A program made the position numbers and the translations under genes. 64,000 bases of DNA from Halicephalobus mephisto (taxonomy: Eukaryota; Nematoda; Chromadorea; Rhabditida; Panagrolaimidae), in assembly GCA_009193035.1 (NCBI GenBank), contig SWDT01000091.1:62001-126000 (forward strand), read 5' to 3'. Below are positions 1 to 9,621 of the stretch, piece by piece. Each line of letters begins with the position of its first letter. Positions within the stretch are counted from its first letter, which is position 1. Under the pieces are notes generated by a model. It saw nothing but the letters and a program-made list of their open reading frames with translations. It had not been told where the DNA came from and did no database searches.

Positions 1-330
1 TCAGTGGTCCCAACTGGAAAGTTCTGAAATTTCGCGTTGAGATAATTTTTCAGAATTTCGTTATAAATATTTTTATTTTTTTAAAATAATAATGTGATTT
101 CGAAATTTCTAAAACCATATACACTAAATTGTTCAATTTTCGGTCTCAACTGGAAAGTTCCAAAATTTCGTGCTGAGATAACTTTTAAATATTTTTGTTT
201 TTTTAAATGATAATATTCCAAAATTTTACATAGTCACATGAACGTTAAAATAAAGTTTTGGTCTCAATCCGAAAGTTGCGAAATTTACATCGAACCAACT
301 TTTCGGAATTTTATGATATTTTTATTTTTT
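1..330. repeat. Dispersed repeat, 'ggtc..aactggaaagtt' family
   Basis: Three loose copies of a ~115-bp unit: a GGTCTCAACTGGAAAGTT-like core followed by a GAGATAACTTTT-like box and an AT-rich tail. The same family recurs at 14065-14370 inside an intron of the dopamine receptor gene, so it is a dispersed element and not a local satellite. No coding potential is seen. From 331 to 510 I see nothing beyond AT-rich sequence. Confidence 0.6.
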
Positions 331-510
331 TTATAATAGGATTCTGCAACACCGAAAGAGGACATAAACGTCAAATTCCATTGTTTTTTTTTTCGGCAAA
401 AAAAATTCACGTCGAAAATTTTTTATTTTTGCTGTAGCACTAGAATCAGAACACAAAATACCATTTTTGTTTCACTTCGCCGATCCGTTTTTGAAACCAC
501 GACAGTCTAT

Positions 511-983
511 GATTAGATTACAATTAACCTGTGTTTGATGTCTGATTCTGATTCCCAGCTTGTCCTCCATTATTCGTAAATATTCGGAGAACTTGTTGAG
601 GCTACTTCTTCACAATCCCTCAGGCAGTCTGTGATGATTCTTGCTTTTATTTGTTCGTAATATTATGTCATTGTTGAGGTAGAAGTTGGTCCTGACACGA
701 CTAAAACAGGAATTGCTCACATGCGAGGCACCGTAAGAAAGTCGTTTTTGGCTTGTGGTCTAACCTCCGTGCAAAGCCTATTATTGACAAGGATCCCTAT
801 TATTCGTGGCTCCCATTTCCCATATTGTCGAGGACCAACCCAGAAACCACAACATTATTTTGTATATCCTTGGAATCTACTGTACCTGACTACTTTGATA
901 CAAGTTTTTTAACTGGTTGGAAATCTAGTTCCTCGATCGTAATCCAACTAGGATCTCGTGGTTGCCAGTCACGTGTACTACCG
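511..983 (+). repeat. Dispersed ~473-bp repeat, copy 1
   Basis: This segment is nearly identical, in the same orientation, to 61052-61523 at the other end of the window. Both copies start at GATTAGATTACAATTAACC and end at ACTACCG, and both contain a 63-codon open frame (721-912 here). Most differences between the two frames change the amino acid (for example S to L, A to V, K to E, T to I), which argues against protein selection. It is probably a non-autonomous mobile element of unknown class; I see no terminal inverted repeats. Confidence 0.75.
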
Positions 984-1062
984 CTATCCTACCGAGGAAC
1001 GTACAGGGTATCAAGACTATTCATTATATATCAAAAGTCTTGTATCATACAAATAATAGAAA

Positions 1063-1610
1063 GTGAAGTAGCTACCGAGTCTTTTAGGGACTTTCGTGCT
1101 AGGACCCTACTCTCTTACGATGTTTTAAACACTCGTAAAACTATTTAATTCTTGTATTTTATCATATATCAAAAGTCTGTTGTCTTGAAAAGTATATCCA
1201 AAAACCTATAACATGAAGTAGCTACCGAGTCTTTTAGGGACTTTTGCGCTAGAACCCTACTCTCTTATGATGTCTTAAACGCTCATAAAACTATTTAATT
1301 ACTGTATTTTATCTTATATCAAGTCTGTTGTCTTGAAAAGTATATCCAAAAAACTATAACGTGAAGTAGCTACCGAGTCTTTTAGGGACTTTCGTGCTAG
1401 GACCCTACTCTCTTACGATGTCTTAAATGCTCATAAAACTATTTAATTACTGTATTTTATCATATATCAAAAGTCTGTTGTCTTGAAAAGTATATCCAAA
1501 AAACTATAACGTGAAGTAGCTACCGAGTCTTTTAGGGACTTTTGCGCTAGAATTCCGTTCTTTCGCGATGTCTTAAACACTCGTAAAATTATTTAACTCT
1601 TGTCCTTTAT
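1063..1610. repeat. ~150-bp tandem repeat, 4 copies
   Basis: Copies begin with GTGAAGTAGCTACCGAGTC (or a one-base variant) at 1063, 1213, 1361 and 1511, giving periods of 150, 148 and 150 bp. The array follows directly after the dispersed repeat ending near 983. The 131-codon open frame at 753-1148 runs from one repeat into the other and is not a gene. From 1611 to 1924 the sequence is AT-rich without a recognisable feature. Confidence 0.85.
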
Positions 1611-1924
1611 CCATTTTTTTGACAAGTTATCGAGATGTTCAAGTTGTGAATTTCGAATCTACTTCCTGTTGGTTTCGAAAAATGTTCCTGGTCTAAAATA
1701 ATTTAATTTTCAATTTGACTAAATGTTATCAATGTCACGTTTTAAATTTTTTGAAAATTAGATTTTTTATTTTTTTAATGATATATGTGCTTTTTAAATT
1801 TCGTTTGTACCATTTTACTGATGTTGGCAAAGTGTCCAAAATGCCAAGTTTTAATTTTGGCAAAGCGTTCTCAAAATCAAATTTTTTAAATTTATAAATC
1901 TTAAAATTCATTTTTTATCCAACT

Positions 1925-2400
1925 ACGAATTTGGCGAAATATCTAAAACGTCAAATTTTAGATTTTTTAAAAATAAAATTCTTAATTTTTTAAAAAATAA
2001 TAATTTTTTTGAATTTTAGGAAATATCTAAAACATCAAATTTCGAATATTTTTGGAATAAAATTCTTAATTTTTTTAAAGAAAATAATTCACTTTTTCCC
2101 GTCAAATTTTATAAAATATTTAAAACACTAAATTTTAAATTTTTTTAAAATAAAATTCTTAATTTTTTAAAAAATATTTTTTTTTAAATTTTATAAAATA
2201 TCTAAAACATCAAATTTCGAATATTTTTAAAATAAAATTCTTAATTTTTTAAAAAATATTTTTTTTTAAATTTTAGGAAATATCTAAAACATCAAATTTC
2301 GAATATTTTTAAAATAAAATTCTTAATTTTTTTAAAGAAAGTAATCCACTTTCTCCCCCTCAAATTTGGCGAAATATTTAAAACACCAAATTTCGCAATT
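1925..2400. repeat. ~80-90-bp tandem repeat, about 6 copies
   Basis: Degenerate copies of an AAATATCTAAAACATCAAAT core followed by an ATTCTTAATTTTTTAAA tail, seen near 1939, 2020, 2110, 2195, 2277 and 2368. No open frames. The following 2401-2660 holds nothing recognisable. Confidence 0.7.
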
Positions 2401-2660
2401 TTCTCAGTCGTCTGGATTCTTAATTTACAAAATAAAGCTTAATTTTTAATTTTTATTAACTTGCTTATTGAGTAATGTTAGACAAATTTCTATTTTTTTA
2501 TTTTCTTCCTGGTTCTCAATATATACAAGTCTAGCGGATAAGTTGATTATCTCCATTCATTGACGAATAAGGATAACTTAATTTCCTCTTACTTTGAGTG
2601 TAATTTCTACTGTACTGATATGCCGTCATTATGTTCATCTCTCATCTTGAATTTTTTAAT

Positions 2661-3160
2661 TTTTCAGTTTCGATCCCACAACGAAATCGAGAAATTTTTA
2701 AATTCTTGTCCTACAACGAAATCTAGAAATTTTTCAGTTTTGGTTCTATAACGAAATTGAGAAATTTTTCAGTTTCGATCCCACAACGAAATTGAAGAAT
2801 TTTTTAATTCCTGTCCCACAATGAAATCGAGAAATTTTTCAGTTTTGATCTCACAACGAAATCGAGAAATTTTTTAATTTCGGTTTCATAACGAAATCGA
2901 AAAATTTTTCAATTCCTGTCCTACAACGAAATCGAAAAGTTTTTCAGTTTTGATCCCACAACGAAATTGAAGAATTTTTCAATTCCTGTCCTACAACGAA
3001 ACCAAAAAATTTTTTAATTTCTGTCCCACAACGAAATTGAAAAATTTTTCAGTTTTGATCTCGTAACGAAATCGAAAAATTTTCTAATTCCTGTCCCACA
3101 ACGAAATCGAAAAATTTTTCAATTCCTGTCCTATAACGAAATTGAGAAATTTTTCAATTT
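2661..3160. repeat. 35-bp tandem repeat, 14 copies in exact register
   Basis: The core CACAACGAAATCGA recurs with ACGAA (or ATGAA/ACCAA-type variants) at 2681, 2716, 2751, 2786, 2821, 2856, 2891, 2926, 2961, 2996, 3031, 3066, 3101 and 3136, always exactly 35 bp apart. Between cores lies TTTTTCAGTTTTGATC or AATTCCTGTC. Two spacer types alternate irregularly. From 3161 to 3739 there is mixed-composition DNA without a feature I can support. Confidence 0.9.
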
Positions 3161-3739
3161 TAAAAATTCGTAAAAAACAAGTACCTCCTTGAAAATCGTT
3201 TAATCCTATTTTTCCCTACGGCAATCTGTTTGGTTTTAGAAAAATCAGAAAAGCAATTGATTGAGTAACTAGTGAACAAGACAAATGAGTGGCGTGTCAT
3301 TGGCATTCGACTTTCAAGTTCCTTTTTGGCGAAAATCTCTCGAGTCCTTGAACATTAAAAAATATATTTTCAAGAACGTTTCCGAACTCATCCGTCTTCA
3401 TTGCCTCCATCGAAAGTATTGTTTTGACAATTTTGAACTTTTCGAATAAAGTTTTGGGATTTTTCGGTCGAAATATTTTTACTTTTACTATTAAGGGTGG
3501 AGTTAATTGAATTTTTTAAAAAAGTTTGTTCTTTTTTTGGAAAACACATTTGTTATCAAAGACAATTCCGGAAGTTTTCAAAAAGTGCATTTTTATTGTT
3601 TTTTGGAGAAAATAAAAAACAAATTAATATTGACTACTGATTAAAAATGAGAAATTATTTTTATAAAAATTTAAATTCAAATATCCCAAAGATGTTATTT
3701 CCAGCAGTTGAATAATTTTAAAAAAAATTATATATATTT

Positions 3740-3960
3740 TTAAATTAAAAATCTTAAACGCGTTTTGACGCGCGAAAATTATATTTATTAATTTAAAAAT
3801 TAAAAAGTTAATTTTATATGTTTTTAAATGAAAAATGTTAAACGCGTTTCGACGCGCGTAAATGATGGTTATTAATTTAAAAATTAAAAAATAATTTTAT
3901 ATATTTTTAAATGAAAAATCTTAAACGCGTTTCGACGCGCGTGACGCGTTATGATTGATT
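3740..3960. repeat. ~82-bp tandem repeat with ACGCGTTTCGACGCGCG core
   Basis: Three copies of an AT-rich unit carrying a GC-rich CG-dinucleotide core (TTAAACGCGTTTCGACGCGC or a one-base variant) near 3756, 3839 and 3920. CG dinucleotides are rare in the surrounding DNA. From 3961 to 4619 I see only a short ill-supported minus-strand frame at 4197-4442. Confidence 0.7.
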
Positions 3961-4619
3961 ATTAATAATTAAATATTGAGGTTAATTTTATCGAATCTCC
4001 TCCAAAAACACGCGTGATCATTGATCACTGAGTAAAAAATGAATTTTATTAAAATTTACATAGGATATGCCGTGGGCGTTTTTGACGTGCACTATAAAAC
4101 CTACAAAAAAGTTGTTTTTGAATCCCTCTATGCCCCGGGGCATTGAAAGCCCGGTTTCTCAGTCACCCATATTCTTAATTATCTTATGTTGTAGTTTCAT
4201 TTTTTGAAAAGGTTCCTTATTTGAGAGTTGTATGTACTTTTGTGTAATTTCAGCAAATAGTACTTGATGCTGATTAGTGTTACTTTTTCCTTTTCGGACT
4301 CTTGTCCGGTTTTTTCAATTTCAATTGAAACTTGTGCTGTCACTTTTGGCAGTTGTTTGGTTTTTGCTTTTACATCTACCATTATTGGATTTACGTTTCC
4401 CAGAATCCCAAATCTCGTGATTAAAATTATTTTTTGACTCATTCGATTTTGGATTGAAAATTGCCAAATTTAACTAACAAGATTACAATCCCGCGGAAGT
4501 TTCAGAATCCGCCACGGTCCAGTAAAGGTTCAGAAATCTTTGGGAATCTTATTCCATGTTCCGCAATCCTGGGATTTTATAAGGTTTCTTAAACGATTTC
4601 GTAACACTGTAAAGAAGTT

Positions 4620-4900
4620 GTGAAACTTGTTCGAATTTTCGAAATTTTATTAGAATTTTAAAAAACAAAAATATTTCTAAATTTTATAAATTTAAAAAAA
4701 AATTTTATTAGAATTTTAAAAAACAAAAATATTTCAAAATTTTATAAATTTAAAAAAAATTTTATTAGAATTTTAAAAAACATAAATATTTCGAAATTTT
4801 TAAAGTTTTATAAATTTTTAAAAGTTTATAAAATTTTGAAAAATTTTACAGATATTTTCGAAATTTTATTAGAATTTTTAAAAACAAAAATATTTCGAAA
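4620..4900. repeat. Short AT-rich tandem repeat
   Basis: Four to five copies of an ATTAGAATTTTAAAAAAC / AAAATATTTC unit of roughly 60-70 bp. Low complexity; no genes. Confidence 0.6.
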
Positions 4901-5009
4901 TAAGAACAAATTTCAACTCAAAAATCCGATTAAAATTATGTTTGAAAAATATCAAAATCACGTGTGAAAAATCAAAATTTATATTTTATTTTTATTTTGA
5001 AAGAAATTT

Positions 5010-5575
5010 TAAGTATCGTACTGTTGAATCGTAGTTCCTGATCCACGTATAGATTAAAAAAATACAGAATTAGTTTATTTAGCCAGAAGGATGAGATATA
5101 AAGAACTCTAATAATAATTGCGCAATCTATTTGAGTCCCCCGTCAGTACATAACCATAAGCCTCTCGGTAGTCCTCAGGGCATTTCCCGTCGGGACCAAT
5201 ACTGTACTGATTTGCATTCAAAAAACAATGTACGATTCAACATATAAGATTTTAATATTTTTAATTACGTTCTATTTCGAATAAAATTTTAAGTACCACA
5301 CTGTTGAGCCGTGGTTAAAAGTCCCTGATCCACGTATAGATGAGAAAAAAAATACAGAATTAGTTTATTTAGCCAGAGGAAAGAGATATAAAGAACTAAT
5401 AATAATTGTCCAATATATTTGAATCCCCCGTCAGCACATAACCATAAGCTTCTCTATAGTCCTCAAGGCATTTCCCGTCGGGACCAATACTGTACGGACT
5501 TGCATTAAAAAAACAATGTACGATCCAACACATACGATTTAAATATTTTTAATTACGTTTTATTTCGAATAAAAT
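5010..5575 (-). repeat. Tandem duplication (~280 bp x 2) carrying a coding-like segment
   Basis: The first copy, from about 5010, is repeated from about 5290 at roughly 90% identity. Both contain, on the minus strand, an open segment ending in the same stop (5108-5110 and 5396-5398). It encodes YSIGPDGKC, then P or L, then EDYREAYGYVLTGDSN, and ends NYY. About half the differences inside the segment are synonymous (TAC/TAT, CGA/AGA, GAG/GAA, GTA/GTG, GAC/GAT). Copy 2 has lost one base of a poly-A run, which shifts the frame upstream of the shared part. It reads as a duplicated terminal exon of a small, possibly secreted, protein now relaxed. I do not recognise the family. Confidence 0.6.
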
Positions 5576-5989
5576 TTTATTTTTTTGGACAATTTTATGA
5601 GTTTCGAAACTCATTCATTAACTTGTTTGAACGACTACAAGCTTTTTAAATGGAGCTTAGTAGTTAGACAGCCGTCCATTTTGGGGATTTCCGTTGATGG
5701 ATCGCCTTAGGGTTTGTCGTTTTCGATATGTTTTCTTTTGTTTCAATCCGGAAATTTTTTGAAGGTCATTTTTGACAATTTTTAATGACGAAAATAAAAT
5801 TCTTTCGAGTTTTATTAAGATAAATGAATTTTTTATTTTTCAAGTTTTAAAAATTTCAAACATGATTTTTGAACAATTTTGTTGTTTTTCTGATGGCATG
5901 AAAGAATCCAAAATCGAATTTAATTTCAAGGCTGAATTGTCTAACTATTTCGTCGAAAAATAAACTTACATCGAAGTTTTGGAGAAAAA

Positions 5990-6270
5990 TATTATCAATT
6001 TTTAAAATTTAGATTTTTACAATTTACTAAAATTACTATTTTTAAAATTTCGATTTTTACAATTTGCTAAAATTATTGTTTTTAAAATTTAGATTTTTAC
6101 GATTTACTAAAATTACTATTTTTAAAATTTCGATTTTTACAATTTACTAAAATTATTGTTTTTAAAATTTAGATTTTTACAATTTATGAAAATTTCTATT
6201 TTTAAAATTTACGAAAATTTCGATTTTTACAATTTACTAAAATTTCGATTTTTAAAATTCTGTAACTTTC
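5990..6270. repeat. ~60-bp AT-rich tandem repeat
   Basis: Repeated TTTTTAAAATTTAGATTTT / TACAATTTACTAAAATTAC units, 5-6 copies. The stretch before it, 5576-5989, holds no supported gene; an open frame at 5772-5963 has no recognisable features. Confidence 0.6.
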
Positions 6271-6556
6271 AATGTTGGTTTATTTGAAACATTTACCAAA
6301 TAATAATATTGTTGAAGTTTTGCCAGTTAGCGACCAAGTACTTTTTTTAATCAAATTTAGGATTAGATTTAAAAAAACAGAACTATTTGAATTTATAATA
6401 AATATGAAAATTAATATTTTAAATATCATCTAAGATTGCTTTAATTGAAAGAATTATGAAATAATTACGCTTTTAGAAGTCTGAAAATTGTCTATTCAGT
6501 GCTCTCTTATGAAATCGAATATTAAATTTTAAAAAACAGAACCAATTTAGATATAT

Positions 6557-7000
6557 GAACTTCATAAAAATTGCGATCTTTAAAATCATATCTTTTATTC
6601 CTATTTAAATTAAAGAATTTATACATTGAAATTTGAGTTAATATTCTTAGTATTGTAAATTAAATACTCTATTATTCAGTCTAGGAACAAATTTACAGAA
6701 AAACAAACTTCGATATATGAACTTCATAAAAATTGCGATCTTTAAAATTATATATCTTTTATTCCTATTTAAATTAAAGAATTTACACATTGAAATTTGA
6801 GTTAATATTCTTAGTATTGTAAATCTAATACTCTATTATTCAGTCTAGAAACAAATTTACAGAAAAATAAACTTCGATATATGAACTTCATAAAAATTGC
6901 AATCTTTAAAATCATCTCTTTTATTCCTATTTAAATTAAAGAATTTACACATTGAAATTTGAGTTAATATTCTTAGTATTGTAAATTAAATTTTCTTATT
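6557..7000. repeat. ~162-bp tandem repeat, 3 copies
   Basis: Units start with AACTTCATAAAAATTGC near 6557, 6719 and 6883, run through TTTTATTCCTATTTAAATT and end near ATTCTTAGTATTGTAAAT. Identity between copies is high. No coding potential. Confidence 0.75.
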
Positions 7001-7061
7001 ATGCTGAAAAATAAATTAATTCACAAAATTAATTTAGTAAAAGATCGTCTAACCTTTTGAT

Positions 7062-7220
7062 CTATTGGTTTCGAATGTAATTCCTGATGTCCACAATTAT
7101 ATCAGACACTTCATTTGCATAATGACCAAAACCCATCTTCCTTACATTTCCCATTCCAAAAGTAGTTTTCGGACCGACCTGCATCAATAACGAGCTGGAC
7201 AATGATGTCATTTCATCCAT
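7062..7220 (-). CDS. Small open frame, 52 aa, unrecognised
   Basis: An uninterrupted minus-strand frame from an ATG at 7220 to TAG at 7062-7064, in a patch of balanced base composition between repeats. The product begins MDEMTSLSSSLL and contains VGPKTTFGMGNVRKMGFGHY, with an amphipathic EVSDIIVDIRNYIRN end. Composition and codon use look protein-like compared with the surrounding AT-rich DNA. I do not recognise the family. It could be the last exon of a decayed gene, but I found no upstream exon. Confidence 0.3.
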   Translation of the reverse strand: MDEMTSLSSSLLMQVGPKTTFGMGNVRKMGFGHYANEVSDIIVDIRNYIRNQ

Positions 7221-7449
7221 AAAAAATGTCCGAATTTTTCATTTTTCAATTGTTTCTTAATGTGAATATTTAATTATACTTATTATTTTTATTCCGTGTC
7301 CAAGGGTCTGATGATCATATTTGCTAATGTCTGTAAGGGATTCTGACCTATTCCCTTAATTGACAGTTGTAAACTCTTCACTTTATTCCAGCAGTCAACA
7401 ATACAAAATAGTTAAGAACAACTCTTCGCAGCTTGGTCTCGTTCCCTCT

Positions 7450-7870
7450 TGTCGCTTCTGAATTTCCCCACTTCTGAAATCCTCCGCTTCTGAATTTCTT
7501 CGTTTCTGAATTCCTCCGCTTCTGAATTCCTCTACTTCTGAATTTTTCCACTTCTGAATTTCTCCACTTCTGAATTCCTCCACTTCTGAAATCCTCCGCT
7601 TCTGAATTCCTTCGCTTCTGAATTTCTCCACTTCTGAATTCCTCCACTTCTGAAATCCTCCATTTCTGAATTCCTTCGCTTCTGAATTTCTCCACTTCTG
7701 AATTTCTTCACTTCTGAATTTCCCCACTTCTGAATTTCTTCACTTCTGAATTCCTTCGCTTCTGAATTCCTCCGCTTCTGAATTTCTTCACTTCTGAATT
7801 CCTCCACTTCTGAATTCCTCCACTTCTGAAATCCTCCGCTTCTGAATTCCTCCACTTCTGAATTCCTTCG
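7450..7870. repeat. 16-bp minisatellite, about 26 copies
   Basis: Unit approximates TCTGAATTCCTCCACT, with variants at the TCC/TTC and CAC/CGC positions. Because 16 is not a multiple of 3 and no unit creates a stop on the minus strand, all three minus frames stay open and each would give the same 16-residue repeat (roughly EEFRSGGIQKWRNSEV). Overlapping open frames of 78-121 codons at 7378-8024 are produced by this and are not separate genes. Confidence 0.9.
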
Positions 7871-8370
7871 CGCGCAAATTGAGTTCCTGCATCTCAAGGG
7901 TTTTCGTACTGAGTCTTCTCGCTTTCTGCGACAATGTCAACTTGTGATGTTTATTAAAAACATGTCTGGATAGTTTTGTGGAAGTAAATGATAACGCTCG
8001 GCTGAATGTTTTTAAAATCGTCATGTTTGACCTTGACTATGGTCTTTTACACTTGTTGATTTCGTAAATGTTACATTCAGGGTTACAGAGTGCTAGAATC
8101 CCCTTGAAAGTCTGTTTAGAATTTATATTTCCTTGTATTTAAAAAATACCAAATATGTTTTTCAGCAAAATTTCGAAAAAATATAAAAAATGCGTTTTTT
8201 ACATTTTTAAAAACTCTAAACTTCGAAAATGCTCTAAGTTCGCGTCTGTCTTAATTTTATTTTATATATCATAATCTGTACTGTAAACATCGGTAGTAGT
8301 CAACCATTTGCGCACGTGTTATGTATTTTGACTTTTCTTGCTGGTTCTTTATTTTAAAAGTATTTTTAGA

Positions 8371-8960
8371 GGAAATTTAAATTTGAAATTGATCGAAGTT
8401 AAGGAGTATTTAATGTGGTTTGATAATGGCTTTTATTAGGGTAAAATAAGTTTAGAGTTTACTTTATGGAACTGAAACACCGTTGAATTACACAGTGGTG
8501 CTTTTCGAACATTAGGGGCTTCTTTCTTCATAGCACGGTAAAACCGGGTTTCAAATACAACGTTTAATTTCAGCTCTTCGGAAACACTTCAGAAATTAAT
8601 AAGATTAAAAAATATTAAAACTTGAAAGTTATTACAGCATAAGGGGAACATTTCTCCCTTCAGAAATGAGGAAACTAAACTTTAGAACAGAATATTAGGG
8701 TTTGAAACTAGTGTTCCAAGATCAGGAGAACACCTAACTAATGAATAAAATTTGGAACAGAACACCAAAACTTGAAAGTTATTTTCGTTGTATTAGATGA
8801 GATCCCGATTGCCTTTAATTTCCTCTCAAAATCGTCTCTACTTTTGCATTTCTCTATATCAAACGATACTCTAACCTCATATAAACCTAACAAAGAAAGA
8901 ATTATCAAAGTTCATCAAATACTCACAGAATTATATCCATTTCAAATTTTGTTTTTTAAG
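8371..8960 (+). repeat. ~590-bp inverted repeat, left arm
   Basis: The reverse complement of this arm lies at 11755-12333 at roughly 95% identity. The outer edge is GAAATTTAAATTTGAAATTG and the inner edge is ATCCATTTCAAATTTTG-like. A ~57-codon frame starting MKVIFVVLDEIP (8772 onwards) is open in both arms with few changes. The arms flank 2.8 kb with the first two exons of the dopamine receptor. Probably two insertions of one mobile element in opposite orientation, class unknown. Between 8025 and 8370 I see no gene. Confidence 0.8.
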
Positions 8961-9621
8961 GACTTTTTGTGTTCAAAAGTCCACCACTTATGTTCTGCCC
9001 TTCCTCGTCGTCTTTTTCCAACTCTCCTCCCCCATTGTTCCTTGTCAACCCCCTCATCGTCACTCATTACGTGATCTTTTAAAATTCCAATAACCATTTC
9101 CGTGACTGTTTTGCGAAAAAACGAAAATTCTCTTCCTACTGTTCTGAAAATGAGGAAATTGTTTACTTTGCTAATTCATGATTCCAGTCACGGTTGTGCA
9201 TTTTTGACGTATCTTATTTTTTCTTTGAACAAATGTATATCCCTTCTACAGAGCTGTCAAGAATGAAAATTGTTCAACAACCTCCGAACCAAGTTCGTCA
9301 AGGAGGCTGTTGTCGGAAATAAATTTTCTGCTCGATTAGTCGGGTTGATGGCTGATTCGCTCTGGCACTCCAAAGTGTGAAATTTTGTCAGTTCCAAAAT
9401 GGCACAAAACTTTTATTTTTTGGCAATTTTTGTTTTCCGGTTATTATTTTTCGTGATCGAAAATCTTAAACAATTTAACGCCTACCATTTTAGGAGCCTG
9501 AGGGAATTTTGGATTCTTCAATGGCGCCATTACAGTATTTATTTCTATTTGAAGTGCAGACATTTTATTTTTTCAAAATGGGACCAAAATGAAAAATTAT
9601 TGAAATTCAACTTTTGGGATC

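Noticed and set aside
753..1148. 131-codon plus-strand frame
   Set aside because: It runs from a dispersed repeat into a tandem array and its counterpart at 61 kb is not conserved in that frame.
4197..4442. 81-codon minus-strand frame with a Lys/Glu-rich middle
   Set aside because: No motif, no splice signals and no neighbouring exon; kept only as a curiosity.
7378..8024. Four overlapping minus-strand open frames of 78-121 codons
   Set aside because: All are readings of the same stop-free 16-bp minisatellite in different frames.
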